From Monocercomonoides exilis (Eukaryota > Preaxostyla > Oxymonadida > Polymastigidae), in assembly GCA_001643675.2 (NCBI GenBank), contig LSRY02000002.1, forward strand, positions 471,501 through 535,500: a DNA stretch of 64,000 bases, given 5' to 3'. Shown here in pieces: positions 35,801 through 46,292 of the stretch. The notes below the pieces were generated by a model that was given only the letters and a program-made list of their open reading frames with translations, searched no databases and was not told the DNA's origin. A program made the translations under genes and the position numbers. Each line of letters begins with the position of its first letter. The first letter of the stretch is position 1.

Positions 35801-38459
35801 GGAAGAGTGAAAAGGGACTTCTTCTGCGGCTGTGGTTGTGGTTGAGTCTGTGATTGAGGCATAAGCACAGACTGAGAAATAGACTGAGATTGAGTCTGTG
35901 ATTGAGCCTGCCCTTGAAGCTGAGTCTGAGTCTGATTCTGAGGTTGAGCAGGCGCCTCGTCCTTTGCCTTCTCAGCTGCTTCTCTTTGGGCGATGATTTC
36001 GCGCCACTCGCTGGATGTCTTGTTGACTGTGTCGACAATCACAGAGCGCTCGCCGTCGCTTTCGGCAGACATGAGAAAAGTGCGAGAAGGAAAGAAGAGG
36101 AAGAAGAGGAAGGTGGATGCGGGGTCGAGGCTTGTGGCGAGGTGGAGCGTGGTGGAGAGGCTGAAGAGGGTGTTGTCCAGAAATGACAGAGCAGAGGAAG
36201 AAGAGGAAGAGGAAGAAGAAGATGATGACACAGAAGAAGAAGAAGATGCGGAAGAAATGACTGCTTTTGATGACAGCTCCCCCGGAGCCAGCCCCATTTT
36301 CTTCTCGATCTCCTTCCATTCGCTCTCCATCTGCTCTCCCGTCGGCACAACCGCAGCTTCAACACCGTCCAGAAATGACAGAAAGCGGATGTCCAGTTTA
36401 GGCGGAATGGGAATCCCTTCGTTCTGGTCCTTCTTTCCAGAACTCCACACAGACGGTACTTTTTCGAAGTCGCACACAATCACAATGTCGCTGAAGAGCA
36501 CCAGGATGCGCTTGTCGGCTGAGTTTCTGTTCACTTTCATCACATTCCATTCGCTGATGTACCGCCGCGACGGGTGGACAATGTTCACGTGTGTCTGTAT
36601 CAGCCTGCTCTGCAGTTTCAGAAGACGATCCAGCTTCTTCTTTCGCTTAACAGTGTTGTTGATGAAGTAGACGACAGACTCAACTCGGTCACATGCCTTG
36701 TTTAAGTCGTCATAGTCAGGATGATCTTTGCTTGTTTTTTTCTTCAATTCTCGAAGCAGAAGATTCATCTGACTCAATCTTTGAATTGGTTTGTGCAAAA
36801 GAGTTGGAAGATTTGTTTCGCGAAGTTGAGGTTCAGCAACACTGACAGATTCAAGAAATATTTGAAACTTTGAATTTGTTGTTATCAAATGAATGAGATG
36901 AGCTGTGGCATTTGAGTGATCTTCGAAATATTCAACATAACACTTGAGAAAATCTCCCTAAGAAGAAGAAAATGATAAATTATAAAAAGGCATAAAGACA
37001 CAAAAAAAGTTAAATGCACACCAAAAAACAGTACAATTTCCCAATACGCTGTTCCCATGGATTTAATGCAATTGCTTTTTCCAAATTATCAAGAATTGCC
37101 GCATGAACATTTCTAATCGTAAGAATGTTCAAAAAAATATCATGAACATCTTTATTTGTGATTCCGAGCGATCCATCCTTTGCTCTTTTTTGTAAAGGAA
37201 ACATATAGTACTGCATTGAAAATTCATTTTTTTGCATTTATTAAAAAAGTAAATGCTCAATATTAAACTAAAAAATATAATAATAAAAATTTACCTTTAT
37301 GGTATCACCTAATGATTTTATATAATTCCGTTCTGTCTGCAAAATTTCAAGTGCAACATTTTGATGATCTTTGAGTCCACGAACGCGTTTCATAAGTTGG
37401 CACCGAAATAAATGGCGCCGCCAGGCATGCTGTATAATTATTGATGCATGCTCTTCACGGGACTTTTCGTCCATATAGATATTTTAAGGATTATTTATGT
37501 GATCAATTATATTATCAGAAAAATCAAAAATTTTCTATTTAACGAAAAAATACATATTAAGAACTTACAATAAATCCAAATTCGTCTATTTCATTATCTT
37601 TTTCTTTTTCCAAATCCATTAAAGAATCTTCTTTGAATTCATAATCTTTTTCTTTTTTCATTTCCAATACTGGAGAAGATGCCACCTCTTTATCTTCTTC
37701 CATCATATTGAAATCATCTTGTTTTTCGGTCGTTTCTTTTTCTTCGTTTTTTTGTTCATCATTCTGAAAATCGTCCTTTGATTGTTTTGCTTTCGAAGAT
37801 GCTGATGAATTACAACTTTTTGACTGAAATTCCCTAAGTTTTTTGGACTAAACAAAACACATCAATTGCTTAAATTTAAAGTTATTTATCATACAAGAGT
37901 ATCATTTCGTCTGCAAAATAAAAAAATATCATCTGAATTAACTGGAAAAATAAAATCAATTAATAATTTTTTTAAAAATTTTAATAAAATAAATGACAGA
38001 CTCGTTTTTCTTTTTGCGTGCTCTGCAAACATTACCAAATCTGAGGTCATAATATCTTATTGAAATATTATAATCTTTTTAAAAAAAATTACGTTTTATC
38101 CATAAGAATGAAACCTCCAATCTTTATAATTATTTCGCTTATCACGGCCGGAAGTTGTTGAGAAAAATTTAACTCTACGCCAGATGCTTTTCGGCTTTCA
38201 ATCTTTTCTTTCAATTTTTCCTCACATAAAAGATAAAGTTGTTCCTGTGTTTTATGAATAACAATATTTTGATTTTTTGTAAACAAAAAAGTTTTGGATA
38301 TGAGGAAATATTTCCCAAACCCTGAGTAATTTAGTTTTATCATTTCGTGACATTTCATTATTTTGTTATGGTAAAATCCTTTTTTGGTTAATGCATCTTC
38401 CAAGGTGAAGCAAAAGAGAAACAACTATTAACATTATTGACATATTCTCCGGTTTCCAT
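32863..38459 (-). CDS. RhoGEF with IQ motif, DH-PH core and very long poly-Ser tail (7 exons, 1694 aa)
   Basis: Exons: 38459-38426, 38396-38093, 37910-37895 (a 16-nt microexon), 37847-37569, 37462-37295, 37210-37022, 36957-32863; total 5085 nt in phase. An IQ motif (IIIQHAWRRHLFR) lies near residues 217-231. The DH domain (about 245-435) shows NVALEILQTERNYIKSL, IFLNILTIRNVHAAIL, FLKCYVEYFEDHSNA and LLHKPIQRLSQMNLLLREL, all standard DH landmarks. The PH domain (about 440-660) contains ILVLFSDIVIVCD and a closing helix SSEWREIIAQ, split by a Ser insert. The next ~850 residues are mostly Ser runs, and the C-terminus has a basic coiled stretch and KRPPPPKPK, an SH3-type ligand. It should activate Rho/Rac GTPases, with calmodulin-like control through the IQ motif (family knowledge). 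The 5' end is less sure because intron 1 would be only 29 nt. Confidence 0.85.
33500..35260. repeat. Trinucleotide/hexanucleotide repeats (GAA, GAG) inside the RhoGEF
   Basis: On the plus strand the sequence is dominated by GAA and GAAGAG units, for example 33508-33600 and 34217-34272. Read on the minus strand these are TTC/CTC-phase Ser codons giving Ser runs of over 30. The Glu-rich plus-strand frames are shadows of this. Confidence 0.9.
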
Positions 38460-38516
38460 AATATATTTTCATTAATATTTTTGAATTAAAACATTGGAGC
38501 CTAAAATCTTTACGAG
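38460..38516. promoter_or_regulatory. 57-bp divergent upstream region, RhoGEF and WEE1/MYT1-like kinase
   Basis: Only 57 bp lie between the two proposed start codons, so transcription starts must be extremely close or overlap. If the RhoGEF start lies further in, the gap grows to about 120 bp. No motif is named. Confidence 0.4.
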
Positions 38517-41500
38517 ATGAGTTTGCCGACCCAATCCCCTAAAATCAGTGATGATTTATTAGGAATTGGTAAGGGCCCAAAACCTTGTCCGGAATCTTTT
38601 TTATTTATTGACGATTGCTCTTTTAAGCCAAAACCTTCTCCTTTAAATAAATTACATTTACAACTTGAAAAAAATGGATCAGTTACACATACATCATCTT
38701 CAACAGATGTGGCGCCTATTGTTTACCACCAAAGTCGAATCAGTGAATTTTCGCATCGTTTTAATTATTTATTTGACACAATATCTTTGCTTGGTTCCGG
38801 ATCGTTTAGTGAAGTATACAAAGTGAGAAGCAAAGCAGATGGCAAACTTTATGCTGTAAAGTGGACAAAAAAACATCATAGAGGAGACGAAGATAGAAAA
38901 AATTCAATAATTGAACTTCATTCCCTTTCTCGGATTGGACATCATCCAAATTTAATTTCTTTTATTCAAGCATGGGAATGCGATGGATTAATGATCATTC
39001 AAACGGAGTTATGCGAAAATGGAAATTTGGAATCGTTTATAACCGAAAATGATGTTCTCGATGAATCGATGCTTTGGAATATTTTGTTGGATGTAGCACT
39101 TGGAACAAAATGGTTGCATGATCAGAATGTCATTCACTTGGATATCAAGCCAGAGAACATTCTTCTATCATCCGAAGGAAGTTTCAAGATAGGAGATTTC
39201 GGACTAACTCATCAACTTGGTCTAACAACTGCATCAATGGAAGGAGATTCGCGATATCTTGCACCCGAAGCGCTTGACTCAACTCCAACGTGTGCTGCAG
39301 ATGTGTTTTCGATTGGTGCCACACTATTCGAAGCAAGCGAAAGAATCATTATGCCTTCACAAGGTGGTGCTTGGCATCGACTTCGACATAATCCTCCAAT
39401 GCTCACAGGAAGAAGCAAGGAATTGAACGATCTTGTTCATCGAATGCTTTCATTCAACCCATTAGATCGTCCATCCATTGACGAAGTACTTTTCTCTCCG
39501 ACGCTCCAGAAGATGTTGAATGAGCGCATGCTGAAATATCCTTCGATGATGGAGATATCAACTAAGCGAATGAGCCGCATAGCTTCTGTTTTTTGGTCCA
39601 CATTCTTCAAACTTGCACTTCATCCTCCATTGCATTATGTCAAACGCATTGGAGGAAAAGCAGAACAGACAGAAAAAGAAGAAGGCTCAAAAATGGACGC
39701 TGAAAAAGATCAAGCCAATACTTTCACTCAGAGAAAAGTTGAAGCAGTACAACAATCAGAGGAAGTTCCATCTTGGATCATGCAAATTGAAGCACTCAGG
39801 GAAAAACTTAGAAAAAGAGAAGAAAAAAGAAAGAAAGAAGAACAATCCAATTCCTTTAAAATAGAAGAAGATAATATTGCAGTTAGTTTTGACTCTTCAG
39901 TCAAAAGAGATGATTCAACTTTTCAGTTTCCTTTTGATGAACCATCGCCTTTTAAACCAAAGCCTCAACAGATTGACGCAATTGTTGACAAAAGTTTAAA
40001 TGAATTTGATGATTACTTGAACGAATTCAATGGAAAAAATGAAAGCGAAAAAGGAGAAGACAAGATGGAAATTGATTCAATTGATCCAAATGAAACTCCT
40101 CCAAAAGAGAATAATACAACTGTCTCATTATGTCCATCAAGTTTTTCTTCAAAAGAAACAACGCCAGTATCTTCTCGCTCATTTATTCAGAGCTCAACAC
40201 AAAACATCCACGAAAGCAATGATTCTTCAAATAATGACTCCAACGCTCTTTCTGAGAATACGTCTCAAGCAGCCAGCGAACCTCACACACCAACAACACC
40301 CCGAGCACCTATATTTTATCCGCGCGAAGAGCTGGACTTCATTGATGATCAACATGCATTTGACGATGTTGCTTCGTTTGGAAGTAATACCCGAACAGCA
40401 ACACCGACAATTGATTTAATCACTAAAAATTGCACGGGAAACACGCGTTCACCTTCTCGTCCTGCGTCTTTTGTTACTCCTTGTGCTTTTTCTCCGATGA
40501 AGCCCTTTGCACAGCTGCCAACTTCCATTCCACAACCTTCTTCTTTTGCATCTTCAACAGCATCAGATTCATTCCCAGCACTTGGAAAGGCTTCTGTTGC
40601 TCAAAATTCACAATCAAAAGCTGCTTCAATTTCTCAAAACAATCATCCTTTGGCCTTATCTTCTCAAGCGCAATCAACTGCATCTCAAAACACAGTAAAT
40701 GCAGAAGAACTCAACTTTACACATCCACTTCAGCTTGCCACGTATTTCATACCAATATCTGCCGAACTGACCAACCCCTTTTCACACGAAATAAACACAC
40801 TTACTCAAATTGTTCACAAGTTTGATGAATCACAGGTACAAAATGCTTCTGCTTCTGATCCAATGGAGAATTTAAATCAAAGCCAACAAAACAATTTCAT
40901 GCAACGACAAGAATCATCTAAACTTCAACAGCAAGAATCAAGTGAACAGCAAATCCAGCAACAGACTCCTTCTCCTTCATCTCCAAGTTCAGCTTTTTCT
41001 TCCAGTAATTCATCAACACTCTTCCCAGAAGCAACACATGTGGAATCGATGGTTCCATTAGATGATACACAAAATATTCAGAATAATCGCACGTTGCCTT
41101 CCACATCTTCACATTCACCTGACATCACTTCTCTGCATCATAATTCAACTCCATCTCTTTTTGCAACAGCATCAACAACCAACACAAACACCAGCACTGC
41201 TACTGCCACTGCATCGGCTTCAGATTCATTTTCCTCTCCTTCTCTCACCCCATCTTCAGCTCCAACTTTCTATTCGTTTTTGAACTCTTCTGTTTCTCCG
41301 TCAAATGTATCGTGGCATGCACTCACACTGACACCGTCTACACCATCTGCAATGGCACCGCTGATGGCGACCTCTTCGCCATCTGCTTCGACTGTAGTTC
41401 AAGCTGCTCCTTCTGCTTTTCCATTACCTTCTATTTCAGCTTTATCGTCATCTTCGTCTTTGCTGTCTTCAACAGCATTGCCAACATCATCAATAACATC

Positions 41501-44500
41501 GTCTTCTTTTCCAATTTCATCTTGCCCAACATCAACTTCTACATCTCTTTTTGGTCCACTTACAACATTATCTGCCACCTCTTCGTATTCTCCTCCTGCA
41601 TCAAGTGCTCCTTTGTCTTTTCAGTCTTCACAACAATCCACTGTTCAGCAAAATTCCATCTCAATCAGCCCCACCAATCGTAGCGGTTACAGCACCACAC
41701 CTTTCATCAGCTCTGCTTTGGCCAGCTATCACAACTCAGCCAAGCAAAGCCCCAACTTCATTCCTCTTTCACCTTCTCTCTCTTCGCTGAAGCAGCAACA
41801 GTCATCTCAATCAGATGAAAAAAGGCACTCACAAATGGGAGCTGTCGGCACAAGCAATCAAGCTCCAGGATTAAGTTACTCTCCATTTTTATCGCTTATT
41901 TCAGCATCAATAAGCAAACCCAGCAGTAGTTCTGACCAATCGCCTTCATCTCTTTCACTCCATTCAGACACAAATTTCCATCGCAGACCGTCACACACAC
42001 GCAATCACTCACACTCAAGATCGCATACACGCTCCACTTCATTCACAAGATCTCATTCGCGAACACCCACAAAATTGGATCAATCGCAAACATCCTGTTC
42101 ATCGTCAGTCAACAAAAAAGTGAAGAAGAATATAGAAATGAAATTTGGACAATTCCAGTTACAAAGACAAACACAAACAGATAAACAGCGCTCATCTCAA
42201 CAAATCCAAATTCCAACAAAGATTTCTTCGCTTCCTGTTATGATACCCAGGCCATTGCTTGTATCTGACCATTCTCGTTCGTCGGTACATAATTCACGTT
42301 CAGATAATGAAATGCAAGCTGATTCAATACTTTCTTCATCGTCGCCATTTCTGCCTTTGCTTCCAGCAGCTTCTCTGGTATCAACATCGCCTTCAATGCA
42401 CACACCAACAAATGAGCGAAGTGGTTTTTATTCAGCCAATTCACCAAGCTCCAATCACAAGACACACAATTCACAAACGCCATCGAAAGAAATTTCGCCG
42501 TTTCATTCCTTTTTCAATGCGCTGCGCGACGAAGAAGACGAAGTCTACAGGCTTCCTTCATCTCGTTCGATGAACAGTGCTTCTCCTTCCACCCCACCCA
42601 GCACACCTTCCACTAACGAATCACACAGATCTGCATCTTCTTCTCACAATTCATTGGATCGTCAATCAACACAGCCTTCCAAATCCTCTCAAATAACACA
42701 ACGTTCACAACACTTCCGTTCGTTCACACCCGAGTCAAGAACAATGACTCCGATCTTATCTGACAGCGGATCCTTATCCACTCCACGACAGACACACACC
42801 CTGTCCACTCCTCATGTGCAGTTCTTTACGCCGCCACCGCTCCAGTCTCCAACAGAACCTCCTCTTTCACCAATACTCAAAACACGAGCATGTTTGCACC
42901 CCCTTAGAGAAAATGAGATGAGAATTCCAAGTGAATTCTTTGGCAGCATTGAACCTAGTAAAAAATTTGAAGTTTCCAAAGGAGGCAATTCAAAAGAGAC
43001 TTCTTTACAGAAAGCGAATTCACTAACGGAAAACTGTCAAATTAGTTCTCTCAATTCAGAGCCTAGTTTTCCTCCAAACAATGGGAATGCGATCGCATCT
43101 ACTGCATTTCCTTTACCAGGTGCGTCTTCTTCTTTCACTTCTTCTATTTCAACATCTGCACAACCACAACAACTTACAACATCTCAATTGTCTTCAGTTG
43201 AATCACCATCATTGCAAGGAATTTCCAGCTCAATAGGCGCAAATAAAGGCATATCTAATATTTTGTCCAGGCACATTTTTGAGCACTCTGCAAACGGATA
43301 TGATCCACTGATGTCTCCTGACATAAAGACAATTGATCTGACACACCATATTTTGCCATTTCGGTCTCCATCTTTTTCATCTCTCATCAAAAACATAAGC
43401 AATTCTGATCTCAGCTCGTCAAATGACGAAGACGAAAGCGAGGACGAAGACGATTCCTCAGAAAACAGCGACGAGAATAAAATGATCATTGACGAAGAAT
43501 ACAGCACCAGTTCTATACAAAAGATGGAGCATGACGATGCAAAAAGAAGGATTACAAAAAGAAACAAAAGAAGCAGAACTGAAAAGGATAACAAAATGGA
43601 GCAGGATGTGGATTGCAAAAGGCAGCTCATGTTCCGGTCTGTTGAAGAATACCAATCGCAGCAAATTGATGCATTTTTGATGGAAGCATCGTCCGCTTCA
43701 TCAAAAACACAATCGCATTCAGTTCAAAATCTGTCAGCCTTCCCTTCACAGTTTACTTTAACAGACTCTGCTTATTCCACTCAGCGAGTACTGTTTCTTC
43801 CAACGGAAACACCAATGCGACGTCTTGCACCACTTTCGACGCCTTTTGTTGAGGCACGCTCGCAGCTTCCGCAGCATCGCTCACCATCTTCTCGTGACCA
43901 ACAGCAGCAATTATGTTCCGCGCAGACTCCAGTTGCACCACGAAGCATTGTGTCATCAGCATTGCTTGCTTCAACTGCCTTATCGCCTTCATCATCCTCT
44001 CTTTTTTCGCAGCAGTCTTCTTCTTCTTCTTCTGCTTCGCTTTCTCCCAGCGACCTCTTGCATAGAGATAGTGTTGTGGTTACACCGCCGTCCAATCTTG
44101 ATTCTGCAACATCTTCTTCACCTTCTTCTTCTGGCATGCTTTCAACACAACTACTTTCTCCATCGTCTTCGATTACCCAATGTTCATCATCTGATTCATC
44201 TCCCATGTTTACTCCAACACACACTCCAACTTTAGATGCTCCACGCCCTGCTATTTCGCTTGCTTCTCCCAAGCAATTCGCTTACAGATCGCTTGCACTC
44301 ACCTCTATCCCATCGGTGATTGCCTGCTACCTCACACTTCCTTTAGGTATTCTTCTTCCGTTTATTTCGAGCACAATCAGCTCTTCATACCTCGCACGAA
44401 TTGTCTTCACGAATATATGCTTTTCGGAAGAGCAGATTAAAGTTCTTTGCAACAATTTCCCTGAATATTATTCTTTGCTTGCGTCTGCTGGTCTTTCCAC

Positions 44501-45632
44501 TTTCAATTCTTATTCATCGAGTTCTTCTTCCGCTTTGGAAAATATTTGCCACAATTATTCACGTTCCAATCAACTTGACAGTCAATCTATTTTTGCTCCT
44601 GCTCCATCTTTCTTATCTCTCCAAGGTTTGCGCACTCCAACTGTATTTGATTCATCTACAATAAAATCAACAGCATTATCTGCAAGTTGTCTGGCAACAG
44701 AAAGCAGCCATTCGACTGCCTGTGCAAATCAGCCATCATCACACTTATTCAGCACAATTTCTTCTGATTCATCGTTCCTGTCGCCAAATGATTCTCCCTC
44801 TTCTTTTTCTTCAGCTTCAACTTTTTCATCTTCTCAGTTCACTCCCCATGAATCGTCTGATGTTTCATGCCAATCGCATTCAACAAGTCAGCTTGACCGT
44901 CTTCGAGCTAACATTGCCGGAAAGCTCTGTGGAATATTTTTGGTTTCATGTTTCAGAAATGACTTCAGAGGGTTTCACCAGAATGATTCTTGTGAAGTCA
45001 AAGGACAGAGCCCAAAAGAAACACAAAAGGATTCGGAAAACAACCATCTTCAAGAAAAGACAAAGAAAAAAAAGCGAAAACTGGCTAGATATGCAAAACC
45101 CAGGAGAAAAAAGAAGATGCAAAGGCTTCCACTGGACAAAGCAACGAAATCATTTATGAAAATCCGTAATTCAGATGCATTTCCTTCTCCGCCTCAAATG
45201 TTGATCGATTCATTTCTTTGTTCGTCCTCTTGTAATGCTTCCTCGCCTGCAATTTCTGTTTGTATAACCCCTTCCTTTCTGCATTTCATTCCAACAAACT
45301 CGCCTTTCTTTTCGTCTTCTCAGGCCAAGCTACAACAGTTTAATCATTCTTGCATTCATTTTCCTTTGTTTGGGCCATTTAATGGAAATTTTCGGGATTT
45401 GGCATATGGCTCGGGTTTCTTTCCTTCTTCTGAATGCAAATCTTCTTCTCCTTCAACTTCTTCTCAATCCCATGAATCTCCTTTATCTTTCCCATCCAAT
45501 TCTTCAGTGCATCCTCCTGCTGAATTATGCACCTTGAATAGAAGAGAGCATCTTCAGAGAGGTTGTGGTGCGTATCGATATTTGTGTTCTCTTTCGATTT
45601 TGCTCAATTCTATTCTTTTATTTGACTGGTGA
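38517..45632 (+). CDS. WEE1/MYT1-family protein kinase with a ~2000-residue Ser-rich extension (2371 aa)
   Basis: One uninterrupted exon. The kinase domain is at about residues 82-340: Gly loop GSGSFSEVY (G93), catalytic Lys K115 in YAVKW, catalytic loop HLDIKPEN (H207, D209, N214), DFG at 227-229, then EGDSRYLAPEAL and AADVFSIGATLFEA. HxDIKP plus EGDxRY(L/M)APE is the signature of WEE1/MYT1 kinases, which hold CDK1 inactive by phosphorylating its ATP loop. The rest is Ser/Thr/Pro-rich, with acidic (about 1640) and Arg/Lys-rich patches. A hydrophobic stretch at about 1934-1955 (IACYLTLPLGILLPFISSTI) and a hydrophobic end (CSLSILLNSILLFDW) may anchor it to membranes, as MYT1 is anchored. It is much longer than usual (about 500-650 residues). 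It ends in TGA. Confidence 0.88.
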   Translation: MSLPTQSPKISDDLLGIGKGPKPCPESFLFIDDCSFKPKPSPLNKLHLQLEKNGSVTHTSSSTDVAPIVYHQSRISEFSHRFNYLFDTISLLGSGSFSEVYKVRSKADGKLYAVKWTKKHHRGDEDRKNSIIELHSLSRIGHHPNLISFIQAWECDGLMIIQTELCENGNLESFITENDVLDESMLWNILLDVALGTKWLHDQNVIHLDIKPENILLSSEGSFKIGDFGLTHQLGLTTASMEGDSRYLAPEALDSTPTCAADVFSIGATLFEASERIIMPSQGGAWHRLRHNPPMLTGRSKELNDLVHRMLSFNPLDRPSIDEVLFSPTLQKMLNERMLKYPSMMEISTKRMSRIASVFWSTFFKLALHPPLHYVKRIGGKAEQTEKEEGSKMDAEKDQANTFTQRKVEAVQQSEEVPSWIMQIEALREKLRKREEKRKKEEQSNSFKIEEDNIAVSFDSSVKRDDSTFQFPFDEPSPFKPKPQQIDAIVDKSLNEFDDYLNEFNGKNESEKGEDKMEIDSIDPNETPPKENNTTVSLCPSSFSSKETTPVSSRSFIQSSTQNIHESNDSSNNDSNALSENTSQAASEPHTPTTPRAPIFYPREELDFIDDQHAFDDVASFGSNTRTATPTIDLITKNCTGNTRSPSRPASFVTPCAFSPMKPFAQLPTSIPQPSSFASSTASDSFPALGKASVAQNSQSKAASISQNNHPLALSSQAQSTASQNTVNAEELNFTHPLQLATYFIPISAELTNPFSHEINTLTQIVHKFDESQVQNASASDPMENLNQSQQNNFMQRQESSKLQQQESSEQQIQQQTPSPSSPSSAFSSSNSSTLFPEATHVESMVPLDDTQNIQNNRTLPSTSSHSPDITSLHHNSTPSLFATASTTNTNTSTATATASASDSFSSPSLTPSSAPTFYSFLNSSVSPSNVSWHALTLTPSTPSAMAPLMATSSPSASTVVQAAPSAFPLPSISALSSSSSLLSSTALPTSSITSSSFPISSCPTSTSTSLFGPLTTLSATSSYSPPASSAPLSFQSSQQSTVQQNSISISPTNRSGYSTTPFISSALASYHNSAKQSPNFIPLSPSLSSLKQQQSSQSDEKRHSQMGAVGTSNQAPGLSYSPFLSLISASISKPSSSSDQSPSSLSLHSDTNFHRRPSHTRNHSHSRSHTRSTSFTRSHSRTPTKLDQSQTSCSSSVNKKVKKNIEMKFGQFQLQRQTQTDKQRSSQQIQIPTKISSLPVMIPRPLLVSDHSRSSVHNSRSDNEMQADSILSSSSPFLPLLPAASLVSTSPSMHTPTNERSGFYSANSPSSNHKTHNSQTPSKEISPFHSFFNALRDEEDEVYRLPSSRSMNSASPSTPPSTPSTNESHRSASSSHNSLDRQSTQPSKSSQITQRSQHFRSFTPESRTMTPILSDSGSLSTPRQTHTLSTPHVQFFTPPPLQSPTEPPLSPILKTRACLHPLRENEMRIPSEFFGSIEPSKKFEVSKGGNSKETSLQKANSLTENCQISSLNSEPSFPPNNGNAIASTAFPLPGASSSFTSSISTSAQPQQLTTSQLSSVESPSLQGISSSIGANKGISNILSRHIFEHSANGYDPLMSPDIKTIDLTHHILPFRSPSFSSLIKNISNSDLSSSNDEDESEDEDDSSENSDENKMIIDEEYSTSSIQKMEHDDAKRRITKRNKRSRTEKDNKMEQDVDCKRQLMFRSVEEYQSQQIDAFLMEASSASSKTQSHSVQNLSAFPSQFTLTDSAYSTQRVLFLPTETPMRRLAPLSTPFVEARSQLPQHRSPSSRDQQQQLCSAQTPVAPRSIVSSALLASTALSPSSSSLFSQQSSSSSSASLSPSDLLHRDSVVVTPPSNLDSATSSSPSSSGMLSTQLLSPSSSITQCSSSDSSPMFTPTHTPTLDAPRPAISLASPKQFAYRSLALTSIPSVIACYLTLPLGILLPFISSTISSSYLARIVFTNICFSEEQIKVLCNNFPEYYSLLASAGLSTFNSYSSSSSSALENICHNYSRSNQLDSQSIFAPAPSFLSLQGLRTPTVFDSSTIKSTALSASCLATESSHSTACANQPSSHLFSTISSDSSFLSPNDSPSSFSSASTFSSSQFTPHESSDVSCQSHSTSQLDRLRANIAGKLCGIFLVSCFRNDFRGFHQNDSCEVKGQSPKETQKDSENNHLQEKTKKKKRKLARYAKPRRKKKMQRLPLDKATKSFMKIRNSDAFPSPPQMLIDSFLCSSSCNASSPAISVCITPSFLHFIPTNSPFFSSSQAKLQQFNHSCIHFPLFGPFNGNFRDLAYGSGFFPSSECKSSSPSTSSQSHESPLSFPSNSSVHPPAELCTLNRREHLQRGCGAYRYLCSLSILLNSILLFDW

Positions 45633-46261
45633 ACAATAATCTTTTGAGAAATTGCTGCTTTTCCTTTTTAATATTTAATGTTCATGAATGTTTATCATAG
45701 TATTTATTTTTGAAGTGAACATTGTGATAATTGAATTGACCTATTAAAATTTTTATTTTTATGAACGAATGTGATAAAAACATTTTGTAACAGTAGATGG
45801 TATTGGAATAAGAAAATTTTATTGAAATAAAAATAATAATTCGAATAACCAAAGTTTATTCCAGATAACACCAGTTTATTCGAATAAAAAAAATTTATTC
45901 CAGAAAGACCTAGTTTATTCCAATTAATCCCTCAACAAAAATTTTTGTGATCCTTTTTATCAATTCGAATGTTCTGAAAAATGAGAATATTGAAAGAAAA
46001 ATGAACAATATTTATTCATGGAAATTCAATTCTGAAAAATTATGTTTAACAGTTATGGTCCAAAATTAAAAAATGATTATCAGAAAATTTGTGCCAAAGG
46101 ATTGGAGATCGAATGAAATGGCAATTAATTCTTCAAAACCTTAAACACTATATTTATCAAAAAATGAACAGAACCAGTGATATGCAAAATTTGAAGGGTT
46201 TCACACAATGAAAGAAGAAGCGTTAAGAAAGCAAGGAAAGGAAGAACAATCCATTAATTAT
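45633..46261. other. AT-rich spacer after the kinase gene
   Basis: No gene is seen. Apart from the TTATTC-type repeats listed separately, I see only AT-rich sequence. Confidence 0.6.
45836..45930. repeat. Array of degenerate TTATTCGAATAA-type palindromes (left)
   Basis: About five spaced copies related to the perfect palindrome TTATTCGAATAA, with CCA variants (TTTATTCCAG, TTATTCCAAT). A similar array lies at 49081-49194, on the other side of a block of decayed surface-gene sequence. Confidence 0.6.
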
Positions 46262-46292
46262 TCGGAGGATTAATTCTCAGAATTGTTTTTAA

